From Eledone cirrhosa (Eukaryota; Mollusca; Cephalopoda; Octopoda; Eledonidae): 64,000 bases of DNA. A model generated the notes under the pieces. The model had not been told where the DNA came from. It saw nothing but the letters and a program-made list of their open reading frames with translations, and ran no database searches. Within the stretch, counting starts at the first letter, position 1; each line of letters opens with the position of its first letter. The DNA is taken from positions 20,266,098-20,330,097 of the forward strand of contig OZ024744.1 in the NCBI GenBank assembly GCA_964016885.1, read 5' to 3'. This document shows positions 54,201 to 64,000 of the stretch, piece by piece. The position numbers and the translations under genes were made by a program.

Positions 54201-54310
54201 ACTGACTCGTTTTAACAACAGTTCAATCTTCAAATAAAACTCGTTTTATCAACAGTTGAATCTTAAGAACTGACTCGTTTTAACAACAGTTCAACCTTAA
54301 GAACTGACTC
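51286..54310 (+). repeat. ~3.1-kb HOR, copy 2 (3,025 bp)
   Basis: Tandem copy of the preceding unit with CACTTTATT at 51838 and 52314. It is shorter by two separate 68-bp losses, one near 51,780 and one near 51,895, which bring the internal duplication spacing from 544 to 476 bp. A CTCGTTTGAC monomer begins the next unit at 54311, exactly 3,025 bp on. Confidence 0.8.
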
Positions 54311-55045
54311 GTTTGACAACAGTTGAATCTTCAAATAAAAGTCGTTTTAACAACAGTTGAAACTTAAGAACCGACTCGTTTTAACAACATTTGAATCTTA
54401 AGATAAAACTCGTTTTAACAACAATTGAATCTTAAGAACTGACTCGTTTTAACAACAGTTGAATGTTAAGATAAAACTCGTTTTAACAATAGTTGAATCT
54501 TAAGAACTGACTCGTTTAACAACAGTTGAATCTTAAGATAAAACTCGTTTTAACAACAGTTGAATCTTAAGAACTGACTCGTTTCATCAACAGTTCAACC
54601 TTAAGAACGGACTCGTTTTAACAACAGTTGAATCTTCAAGTAAAACTCGTTTTAACAACAGTTGAATCTTAAGAACTGACTCGTTTTAAGAACAGTTGAA
54701 TGTTAAGATAAAACTCGTTTTAACAATAGTTGAATCTTAAGAACTGACTCGTTTTAACAACAGTTGAATCTTAAGATAAAACTCGTTTTAACAACAGTTG
54801 AATCTTAAGAACTGACTCGTTTTAACAACAGCTGAATCTTAAGATAAAACTCGTTTTAACAACAGTTGAATCTTATGAACTGACTCGTTTTATCAACAGT
54901 TCAACCTTAAGAACTGACTCGTTTTAACAACACTTTATTCTTCAAATAAAACTCGTTTTAACAACAGTTGAATCTTAAGAACTGACTCGTTTTAACAACA
55001 GTTGAAACTTAAGATAAAACTCGTTTTAACAACAGTTGAATCTTA
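54311..55045 (+). repeat. Start of the next zone III unit, leading into the 4,144-bp HOR
   Basis: Continues the 3.1-kb pattern with CTCGTTTGAC (54311), GAACGGACTCG, GTTTTAAGAACAG and CACTTTATT (54931, 3,093 bp after 51838). The internal duplication seen in the two preceding copies is absent here. At about 55,046 the segment that is itself duplicated at +4,144 bp begins. Confidence 0.7.
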
Positions 55046-58000
55046 AGAACTGACTCGTTTTAACAACAGCTGATACTTAAGATAAAACTCGTTTTAACAA
55101 CAGTTGAATCTTAACAACTGACTCGTTTTAACAACAGTTCAACCTTAAGAACTGACTCGTTTTAACAACAGTTGAATCTTCAAATAAAACTCGATTTAAC
55201 AACGGTTGAATCTTAAGAACTGACTCGTTTTAACAACAGTTGAATCTTAAGATAAAACTTGTTTTAACAACAGTTGAATCTTAAGAACTGACTCGTTTTA
55301 ACAACAGATGAATGTTCAAATAAAAGTCGTTTTAACAACAGTTGAATCTTAAGAACTGACTCGTTTTAACAGCAGTTGAATGTTAAGATAAAACTCGTTT
55401 TAACAATAGTTGAATCTTAAGAACTGACTCGTTTTAACAACAGTTGAAACTTAAGAACTGACTCGTTTTAACAACAGCTGAATCTTAATATAAAACTCGT
55501 TTTAACAACAGTTCAAACTTAAGAAATGATTCGTTTTAACAACAGTTGAATCTTATGAACTGACTCATTTTAACAACAGTTGAATCTTAAGATAACATTC
55601 GTTTTAACAACAGTTGAATCTTAAGAACTGATTCGTTTTAACAGCAGTTGAATCTTAAGATAAAACTCGTTTTAACAACAGTTGAATCTTAATAACTGAC
55701 TCGTTTTAACAACAGCTGAATCTTAAGATAAAACTCGTTTTAACAACAGTTGAATCTTAAGAACTGACTCGATTTATCAACAGTTCAACCTTAAGGACTG
55801 ACTCGTTTTAAAACAGTTGAATCTTCAAATAAAACTCGTTTTAACAACAGTTGAATCTTAAGAACTGACTCGTTTTAACAACAGTTGAATCTGAAGATAA
55901 AATTCGTTTTAACAACACTTGAATCTTAAGAACTGACTCGTTTTAACAACAGTTGAATCTTCAAATAAAACTCGATTTAACAACAGTTGAATCTTAAGAA
56001 CTGACTCGTTTTAACAACAGTTGAATCTTAAGATAAAACTTGTTTTAACAACAGTTGAATCTTAAGAACTGACTCGTTTTAACGACAGCTGAATCTTAAG
56101 ATAAAACTCGTTTTAACAACAGTTGAATCTTAAGAACTGACTCGTTTTATCAACAGTTCAACCTTAAGAACTGACTCGTTTTAACAACAGTTGAATCATC
56201 AAATCAAACTCGTTCTAACAACAGTTGAATCTTAAGGACTGACTCGTTTTAACAACAGTCGAATCTTAAGATAAAACTCGTTTTAACAACAGTTGAATCT
56301 TAAGAACTGACTAATTTTAACAACAGTTGAATCTTAAGATAAAACTCGTTTTAACAACAGTTGAATCTTAAGAACTGACTCGTTTAAACAACAGCTGAAT
56401 CTTAAGATACAACTCGTTTTAACAACAGTTGAATCTTAAGAACTGACTCGTTTTAACAACAGTTCAACCTTAAGAGCTGACTCGTTTAACATCAGTTGAA
56501 TCTTCAAATAAAACTCGTTTTAACAACAGTTGAAACTTAAGAACTGACTCGTTTTAACAACAGTTGAATGTTAAGATAAAACTCGTTTTAACAATAGTTG
56601 AATCTTAAGAACTGACTCGTTTTAACAACAGTTGAATCTTAAGATAAAACTCGTTTTTACAACTGTTGAATCTTAAGAACTGACTCATTTTAACAACAGC
56701 TGAATCTTAAGATAAAACTCGTTTTAACAACAGTTGAATCTTAAGAACTGACTCGCTTTAACAACAGTTGAATCTTCAAATAAAACTCGTTTTAACAACA
56801 GTTGAATCTTAAGAACTGACTCGTTTTAACAACAGTTCAAACTTAAGAACTGACTCGTTTTAACAACAGTTGAATCTTATGAACTGACTCATTTTAACGA
56901 CAGTTGAATCTTAAGATAACATTCGTTTTAACAACAGTTGAATCTTAAGAACTGACTCGTTTTAACAACAGTTGAATCTTAAAGATAACACTCGTTTTAA
57001 CAACAGTTGAATCTTAAGAACTGACACGTTTCATCAACAATTCAACCTTAAGAACTGACTCGTTTTAACAACAGTTCAATCTTCAAATAAAACTCGTTTT
57101 ATCAACAGTTGAATCTTAAGAACTGACTCGTTTTAACAACAGTTCAACCTTAAGAACTGACTCGTTTGACAACAGTTGAATCTTCAAATAAAAGTCGTTT
57201 TAACAACAGTTGAAACTTAAGAACCGACTCGTTTTAACAACATTTGAATCTTAAGATAAAACTCGTTTTAACAACAATTGAATCTTAAGAACTGACTCGT
57301 TTTAACAACAGTTGAATGTTAAGATAAAACTCGTTTTAACAATAGTTGAATCTTAAGAACTGACTCGTTTAACAACAGTTGAATCTTAAGATAAAACTCG
57401 TTTTAACAACAGTTGAATCTTAAGAACTGACTCGTTTCATCAACAGTTCAACCTTAAGAACGGACTCGTTTTAACAACAGTTGAATCTTCAAGTAAAACT
57501 CGTTTTAACAACAGTTGAATCTTAAGAACTGACTCGTTTTAAGAACAGTTGAATGTTAAGATAAAACTCGTTTTAACAATAGTTGAATCTTAAGAACTGA
57601 CTCGTTTTAACAACAGTTGAATCTTAAGATAAAACTCGTTTTAACAACAGTTGAATCTTAAGAACTGACTCGTTTTAACAACAGCTGAATCTTAAGATAA
57701 AACTCGTTTTAACAACAGTTGAATCTTATGAACTGACTCGTTTTATCAACAGTTCAACCTTAAGAACTGACTCGTTTTAACAACACTTTATTCTTCAAAT
57801 AAAACTCGTTTTAACAACAGTTGAATCTTAAGAACTGACTCGTTTTAACAACAGTTGAAACTTAAGATAAAACTCGTTTTAACAACAGTTGAATCTTAAG
57901 AACTGACTCGTTTTAACAACAGCTGATACTTAAGATAAAACTCGTTTTAACAACAGTTGAATCTTAACAACTGACTCGTTTTAACAACAGTTCAACCTTA

Positions 58001-59189
58001 AGAACTGACTCGTTTTAACAACAGTTGAATCTTCAAATAAAACTCGATTTAACAACAGTTGAATCTTAAGAACTGACTCGTTTTAACAACAGTTGAATCT
58101 TAAGATAAAACTTGTTTTAACAACAGTTGAATCTTAAGAACTGACTCGTTTTAACAACAGATGAATGTTCAAATAAAAGTCGTTTTAACAACAGTTGAAT
58201 CTTAAGAACTGACTCGTTTTAACAACAGATGAATGTTCAAATAAAAGTCGTTTTAACAACAGTTGAATCTTAAGAACTGACTCGTTTTAACAGCAGTTGA
58301 ATGTTAAGATAAAACTCGTTTTAACAATAGTTGAATCTTAAGAACTGACTCGTTTTAACAACAGTTGAAACTTAAGAACTGACTCGTTTTAACAACAGCT
58401 GAATCTTAATATAAAACTCGTTTTAACAACAGTTCAAACTTAAGAAATGATTCGTTTTAACAACAGTTGAATCTTATGAACTGACTCATTTTAACAACAG
58501 TTGAATCTTAAGATAACATTCGTTTTAACAACAGTTGAATCTTAAGAACTGATTCGTTTTAACAGCAGTTGAATCTTAAGATAAAACTCGTTTTAACAAC
58601 AGTTGAATCTTAATAACTGACTCGTTTTAACAACAGCTGAATCTTAAGATAAAACTCGTTTTAACAACAGTTGAATCTTAAGAACTGACTCGATTTATCA
58701 ACAGTTCAACCTTAAGGACTGACTCGTTTTAAAACAGTTGAATCTTCAAATAAAACTCGTTTTAACAACAGTTGAATCTTAAGAACTGACTCGTTTTAAC
58801 AACAGTTGAATCTGAAGATAAAATTCGTTTTAACAACACTTGAATCTTAAGAACTGACTCGTTTTAACAACAGTTGAATCTTCAAATAAAACTCGATTTA
58901 ACAACAGTTGAATCTTAAGAACTGACTCGTTTTAACAACAGTTGAATCTTAAGATAAAACTTGTTTTAACAACAGTTGAATCTTAAGAACTGACTCGTTT
59001 TAACGACAGCTGAATCTTAAGATAAAACTCGTTTTAACAACAGTTGAATCTTAAGAACTGACTCGTTTTATCAACAGTTCAACCTTAAGAACTGACTCGT
59101 TTTAACAACAGTTGAATCATCAAATCAAACTCGTTCTAACAACAGTTGAATCTTAAGGACTGACTCGTTTTAACAACAGTCGAATCTTA
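55046..59189 (+). repeat. 4,144-bp HOR, copy 1
   Basis: GCTGATACTTAAG (about 55,070 and 59,214), AACGGTTGAATC (about 55,203 and 59,347), CTCGTTTGAC (57164 and 61308), CACTTTATT (57784 and 61928) and AGTCGAATC (56258/60402 and 59179/63323) all repeat at 4,144 bp (122 monomers less 4). The unit itself contains a 2,921-bp internal duplication (AGTCGAATC at 56258 and 59179), so it is a nested structure. Confidence 0.85.
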
Positions 59190-59230
59190 AGAACTGACTC
59201 GTTTTAACAACAGCTGATACTTAAGATAAA
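59165..59230 (+). other. Junction of the 4,144-bp tandem duplication
   Basis: AGTCGAATCTTAAG at 59178-59191 is followed by AACTGACTCG and GCTGATACTTAAG. At 56,258, 60,402 and 63,323 the same AGTCGAATC monomer is followed by ATAAAACTCG and later GACTAATTTT. The switch occurs at a shared CTTAAG, so the breakpoint lies in sequence common to all monomers and the phase is kept. Confidence 0.75.
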
Positions 59231-62200
59231 ACTCGTTTTAACAACAGTTGAATCTTAACAACTGACTCGTTTTAACAACAGTTCAACCTTAAGAACTGAC
59301 TCGTTTTAACAACAGTTGAATCTTCAAATAAAACTCGATTTAACAACGGTTGAATCTTAAGAACTGACTCGTTTTAACAACAGTTGAATCTTAAGATAAA
59401 ACTTGTTTTAACAACAGTTGAATCTTAAGAACTGACTCGTTTTAACAACAGATGAATGTTCAAATAAAAGTCGTTTTAACAACAGTTGAATCTTAAGAAC
59501 TGACTCGTTTTAACAGCAGTTGAATGTTAAGATAAAACTCGTTTTAACAATAGTTGAATCTTAAGAACTGACTCGTTTTAACAACAGTTGAAACTTAAGA
59601 ACTGACTCGTTTTAACAACAGCTGAATCTTAATATAAAACTCGTTTTAACAACAGTTCAAACTTAAGAAATGATTCGTTTTAACAACAGTTGAATCTTAT
59701 GAACTGACTCATTTTAACAACAGTTGAATCTTAAGATAACATTCGTTTTAACAACAGTTGAATCTTAAGAACTGATTCGTTTTAACAGCAGTTGAATCTT
59801 AAGATAAAACTCGTTTTAACAACAGTTGAATCTTAATAACTGACTCGTTTTAACAACAGCTGAATCTTAAGATAAAACTCGTTTTAACAACAGTTGAATC
59901 TTAAGAACTGACTCGATTTATCAACAGTTCAACCTTAAGGACTGACTCGTTTTAAAACAGTTGAATCTTCAAATAAAACTCGTTTTAACAACAGTTGAAT
60001 CTTAAGAACTGACTCGTTTTAACAACAGTTGAATCTGAAGATAAAATTCGTTTTAACAACACTTGAATCTTAAGAACTGACTCGTTTTAACAACAGTTGA
60101 ATCTTCAAATAAAACTCGATTTAACAACAGTTGAATCTTAAGAACTGACTCGTTTTAACAACAGTTGAATCTTAAGATAAAACTTGTTTTAACAACAGTT
60201 GAATCTTAAGAACTGACTCGTTTTAACGACAGCTGAATCTTAAGATAAAACTCGTTTTAACAACAGTTGAATCTTAAGAACTGACTCGTTTTATCAACAG
60301 TTCAACCTTAAGAACTGACTCGTTTTAACAACAGTTGAATCATCAAATCAAACTCGTTCTAACAACAGTTGAATCTTAAGGACTGACTCGTTTTAACAAC
60401 AGTCGAATCTTAAGATAAAACTCGTTTTAACAACAGTTGAATCTTAAGAACTGACTAATTTTAACAACAGTTGAATCTTAAGATAAAACTCGTTTTAACA
60501 ACAGTTGAATCTTAAGAACTGACTCGTTTAAACAACAGCTGAATCTTAAGATACAACTCGTTTTAACAACAGTTGAATCTTAAGAACTGACTCGTTTTAA
60601 CAACAGTTCAACCTTAAGAGCTGACTCGTTTAACATCAGTTGAATCTTCAAATAAAACTCGTTTTAACAACAGTTGAAACTTAAGAACTGACTCGTTTTA
60701 ACAACAGTTGAATGTTAAGATAAAACTCGTTTTAACAATAGTTGAATCTTAAGAACTGACTCGTTTTAACAACAGTTGAATCTTAAGATAAAACTCGTTT
60801 TTACAACTGTTGAATCTTAAGAACTGACTCATTTTAACAACAGCTGAATCTTAAGATAAAACTCGTTTTAACAACAGTTGAATCTTAAGAACTGACTCGC
60901 TTTAACAACAGTTGAATCTTCAAATAAAACTCGTTTTAACAACAGTTGAATCTTAAGAACTGACTCGTTTTAACAACAGTTCAAACTTAAGAACTGACTC
61001 GTTTTAACAACAGTTGAATCTTATGAACTGACTCATTTTAACGACAGTTGAATCTTAAGATAACATTCGTTTTAACAACAGTTGAATCTTAAGAACTGAC
61101 TCGTTTTAACAACAGTTGAATCTTAAAGATAACACTCGTTTTAACAACAGTTGAATCTTAAGAACTGACACGTTTCATCAACAATTCAACCTTAAGAACT
61201 GACTCGTTTTAACAACAGTTCAATCTTCAAATAAAACTCGTTTTATCAACAGTTGAATCTTAAGAACTGACTCGTTTTAACAACAGTTCAACCTTAAGAA
61301 CTGACTCGTTTGACAACAGTTGAATCTTCAAATAAAAGTCGTTTTAACAACAGTTGAAACTTAAGAACCGACTCGTTTTAACAACATTTGAATCTTAAGA
61401 TAAAACTCGTTTTAACAACAATTGAATCTTAAGAACTGACTCGTTTTAACAACAGTTGAATGTTAAGATAAAACTCGTTTTAACAATAGTTGAATCTTAA
61501 GAACTGACTCGTTTAACAACAGTTGAATCTTAAGATAAAACTCGTTTTAACAACAGTTGAATCTTAAGAACTGACTCGTTTCATCAACAGTTCAACCTTA
61601 AGAACGGACTCGTTTTAACAACAGTTGAATCTTCAAGTAAAACTCGTTTTAACAACAGTTGAATCTTAAGAACTGACTCGTTTTAAGAACAGTTGAATGT
61701 TAAGATAAAACTCGTTTTAACAATAGTTGAATCTTAAGAACTGACTCGTTTTAACAACAGTTGAATCTTAAGATAAAACTCGTTTTAACAACAGTTGAAT
61801 CTTAAGAACTGACTCGTTTTAACAACAGCTGAATCTTAAGATAAAACTCGTTTTAACAACAGTTGAATCTTATGAACTGACTCGTTTTATCAACAGTTCA
61901 ACCTTAAGAACTGACTCGTTTTAACAACACTTTATTCTTCAAATAAAACTCGTTTTAACAACAGTTGAATCTTAAGAACTGACTCGTTTTAACAACAGTT
62001 GAAACTTAAGATAAAACTCGTTTTAACAACAGTTGAATCTTAAGAACTGACTCGTTTTAACAACAGCTGATACTTAAGATAAAACTCGTTTTAACAACAG
62101 TTGAATCTTAACAACTGACTCGTTTTAACAACAGTTCAACCTTAAGAACTGACTCGTTTTAACAACAGTTGAATCTTCAAATAAAACTCGATTTAACAAC

Positions 62201-63333
62201 AGTTGAATCTTAAGAACTGACTCGTTTTAACAACAGTTGAATCTTAAGATAAAACTTGTTTTAACAACAGTTGAATCTTAAGAACTGACTCGTTTTAACA
62301 ACAGATGAATGTTCAAATAAAAGTCGTTTTAACAACAGTTGAATCTTAAGAACTGACTCGTTTTAACAACAGATGAATGTTCAAATAAAAGTCGTTTTAA
62401 CAACAGTTGAATCTTAAGAACTGACTCGTTTTAACAGCAGTTGAATGTTAAGATAAAACTCGTTTTAACAATAGTTGAATCTTAAGAACTGACTCGTTTT
62501 AACAACAGTTGAAACTTAAGAACTGACTCGTTTTAACAACAGCTGAATCTTAATATAAAACTCGTTTTAACAACAGTTCAAACTTAAGAAATGATTCGTT
62601 TTAACAACAGTTGAATCTTATGAACTGACTCATTTTAACAACAGTTGAATCTTAAGATAACATTCGTTTTAACAACAGTTGAATCTTAAGAACTGATTCG
62701 TTTTAACAGCAGTTGAATCTTAAGATAAAACTCGTTTTAACAACAGTTGAATCTTAATAACTGACTCGTTTTAACAACAGCTGAATCTTAAGATAAAACT
62801 CGTTTTAACAACAGTTGAATCTTAAGAACTGACTCGATTTATCAACAGTTCAACCTTAAGGACTGACTCGTTTTAAAACAGTTGAATCTTCAAATAAAAC
62901 TCGTTTTAACAACAGTTGAATCTTAAGAACTGACTCGTTTTAACAACAGTTGAATCTGAAGATAAAATTCGTTTTAACAACACTTGAATCTTAAGAACTG
63001 ACTCGTTTTAACAACAGTTGAATCTTCAAATAAAACTCGATTTAACAACAGTTGAATCTTAAGAACTGACTCGTTTTAACAACAGTTGAATCTTAAGATA
63101 AAACTTGTTTTAACAACAGTTGAATCTTAAGAACTGACTCGTTTTAACGACAGCTGAATCTTAAGATAAAACTCGTTTTAACAACAGTTGAATCTTAAGA
63201 ACTGACTCGTTTTATCAACAGTTCAACCTTAAGAACTGACTCGTTTTAACAACAGTTGAATCATCAAATCAAACTCGTTCTAACAACAGTTGAATCTTAA
63301 GGACTGACTCGTTTTAACAACAGTCGAATCTTA
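59190..63333 (+). repeat. 4,144-bp HOR, copy 2
   Basis: Second copy with all markers at +4,144 and no monomer gain or loss that I could see. Its near-identity to copy 1 suggests a recent duplication. Its internal 2,921-bp duplication is also kept (60402 and 63323). After 63,333 the sequence does not restart the unit but continues along the path taken after 56,258. Confidence 0.85.
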
Positions 63334-64000
63334 AGATAAAACTCGTTTTAACAACAGTTGAATCTTAAGAACTGACTAATTTTAACAACAGTTGAATCTT
63401 AAGATAAAACTCGTTTTAACAACAGTTGAATCTTAAGAACTGACTCGTTTAAACAACAGCTGAATCTTAAGATACAACTCGTTTTAACAACAGTTGAATC
63501 TTAAGAACTGACTCGTTTTAACAACAGTTCAACCTTAAGAGCTGACTCGTTTAACATCAGTTGAATCTTCAAATAAAACTCGTTTTAACAACAGTTGAAA
63601 CTTAAGAACTGACTCGTTTTAACAACAGTTGAATGTTAAGATAAAACTCGTTTTAACAATAGTTGAATCTTAAGAACTGACTCGTTTTAACAACAGTTGA
63701 ATCTTAAGATAAAACTCGTTTTTACAACTGTTGAATCTTAAGAACTGACTCGTTTTAACAACAGCTGAATCTTAAGATAAAACTCGTTTTAACAACAGTT
63801 GAATCTTAAGAACTGACTCGTTTTAACAACAGTTGAATCTTCAAATAAAACTCGTTTTAACAACAGTTGAATCTTAAGAACTGACTCGTTTTAACAACAG
63901 TTGAATGTTAAGATAAAACTCGTTTTAACAATAGTTGAATCTTAAGAACTGACTCGTTTTAACAACAGCTGAATCTTAATATAAAACTCGTTTTAACAAC
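63334..64000 (+). repeat. Right-edge satellite segment
   Basis: Follows the GACTAATTTT, CTCGTTTAAACAACAG, AAGAGCTGACTCG, GTTTTTACAACTG series of 56.3-56.7 kb and 60.4-60.85 kb. It then passes at about 63,780 into a series matching 44.1-44.33 kb (CTTCAAATAAAAC, GAATGTTAAG, ACAATAG, CTTAATATAAAAC). The array continues beyond the window. Confidence 0.8.

Larger units (their letters stand above)
1..64000 (+). repeat. 34-bp satellite DNA array, 68-bp A/B dimer, filling the window
   Basis: Every stretch I read from the first to the last base is a variant of one 34-bp monomer in head-to-tail array, all on the same strand. The consensus has a 6-bp head (ATAAAA or AACTGA), then CTCGTTTTAACAAC, then AGTTGAATCTTAAG. 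Types A and B mostly alternate, so the working unit is 68 bp. The window holds about 1,880 monomers. Off-length monomers differ by a single base. There is no transposon insertion, no unique spacer and no inverted block. Both window edges fall inside the array, so its true length is unknown. The sequence shows a satellite directly. Centromeric or heterochromatic location is an inference from what such arrays usually are. The monomer is not one I recognise. Confidence 0.98.

Noticed and set aside
59165..59230. Transposon insertion or inversion at the 4,144-bp junction
   Set aside because: Monomer phase and strand are unbroken across it; only the order of variants changes, which fits a tandem duplication breakpoint.
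1..64000. Protein-coding region or protein with tandem repeats (three monomers = 102 bp = 34 codons)
   Set aside because: The dimer consensus has forward TAA/TGA stops in all three frames, and reverse-strand TAA stops fall every 17 bases and cover all three frames each 51 bp. Short open stretches arise only from variants and carry no coding signature.
1..64000. CRISPR array (constant ~28-bp core with short variable segments)
   Set aside because: The variable part is 6 bp and takes two recurring forms rather than unique spacers. There are no cas genes and no leader, and the copy number and nested HORs are those of a satellite.
1..64000. tRNA gene or Pol III B box (GTTCAAAC, GTTGAATC resemble part of GGTTCGANTCC)
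   Set aside because: The invariant bases of the B box are not all present, no A box lies at a proper distance, and no cloverleaf can be formed from the 34-bp unit.
1..64000. Telomeric or subtelomeric repeats
   Set aside because: I saw no TTAGGG, TTTAGGG, TTAGG or similar array on either strand; the only tandem unit is the 34-bp monomer.
1..64000. Rho-independent terminators or bacterial promoters (dyads followed by TTTT; ATAAAA as a -10-like box)
   Set aside because: They recur every 34 or 68 bp as part of the satellite, the stems are short and AT-rich, and there is no gene for them to serve.
1..64000. Phage, plasmid or other prokaryotic origin, iteron-type replication origin
   Set aside because: Iterons are few and sit beside a rep gene. 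A 64-kb gene-free tandem array is not known to me from prokaryotic genomes.

Overview
The whole window is a single uninterrupted satellite DNA array. I find no gene, RNA gene, transposon, CRISPR array, telomeric repeat or unique sequence anywhere in the 64 kb, and both ends lie inside the array. The basic unit is a 34-bp monomer, about 1,880 of them, all in the same orientation. Two monomer types alternate and give a 68-bp dimer. Both types share a 28-bp core (CTCGTTTTAACAAC then AGTTGAATCTTAAG) and differ in a 6-bp head: ATAAAA in type A, AACTGA in type B. Consensus GC is about 26% (A) and 32% (B), with one CpG per monomer. The consensus closes all three frames on both strands within each dimer, so it cannot encode a long protein.

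The setting is most likely a eukaryotic chromosome, in centromeric, pericentromeric or other constitutive heterochromatin, read through by long-read assembly. Nothing in the sequence identifies the species. I do not recognise the monomer as a named satellite family.

Above the dimer there is a deep, nested higher-order repeat (HOR) structure, read from diagnostic monomer variants that recur at fixed spacing. Zone I (1 to about 20.0 kb) has three tandem copies of a ~2.7-kb HOR (2.3-9.0 kb), a nested 1,259-bp duplication seen three times, and a super-unit of about 7.1-7.4 kb present in two tandem copies (5.56-12.64 and 12.64-20.01 kb). Zone II (about 18.2-38 kb) has a 2,246-bp HOR (2.7 copies), overlapped by a 4,217-bp HOR (2.1 copies, to 31.2 kb), then a 2.4-3.2-kb family mixed with zone I-type blocks (31.2-38 kb). 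Zone III (about 38-64 kb) uses a new variant set and shows periods of 2,583, about 3,025-3,093 and 4,144 bp, the last itself containing a 2,921-bp internal duplication.

Most larger size differences between HOR copies are whole monomers, usually 68 bp (one dimer). This is what in-register unequal exchange or slippage between repeats would give. The monomer is rich in short dyads: a CTTAAG-centred palindrome at nearly every monomer border, TAAAAC-TC-GTTTTA in type A, and AACTG/CAGTT arms around type B. A structural or centromeric role is therefore worth testing, but function is inference. HOR boundaries are read by eye from markers; those given to the base rest on marker spacing, the others are approximate.
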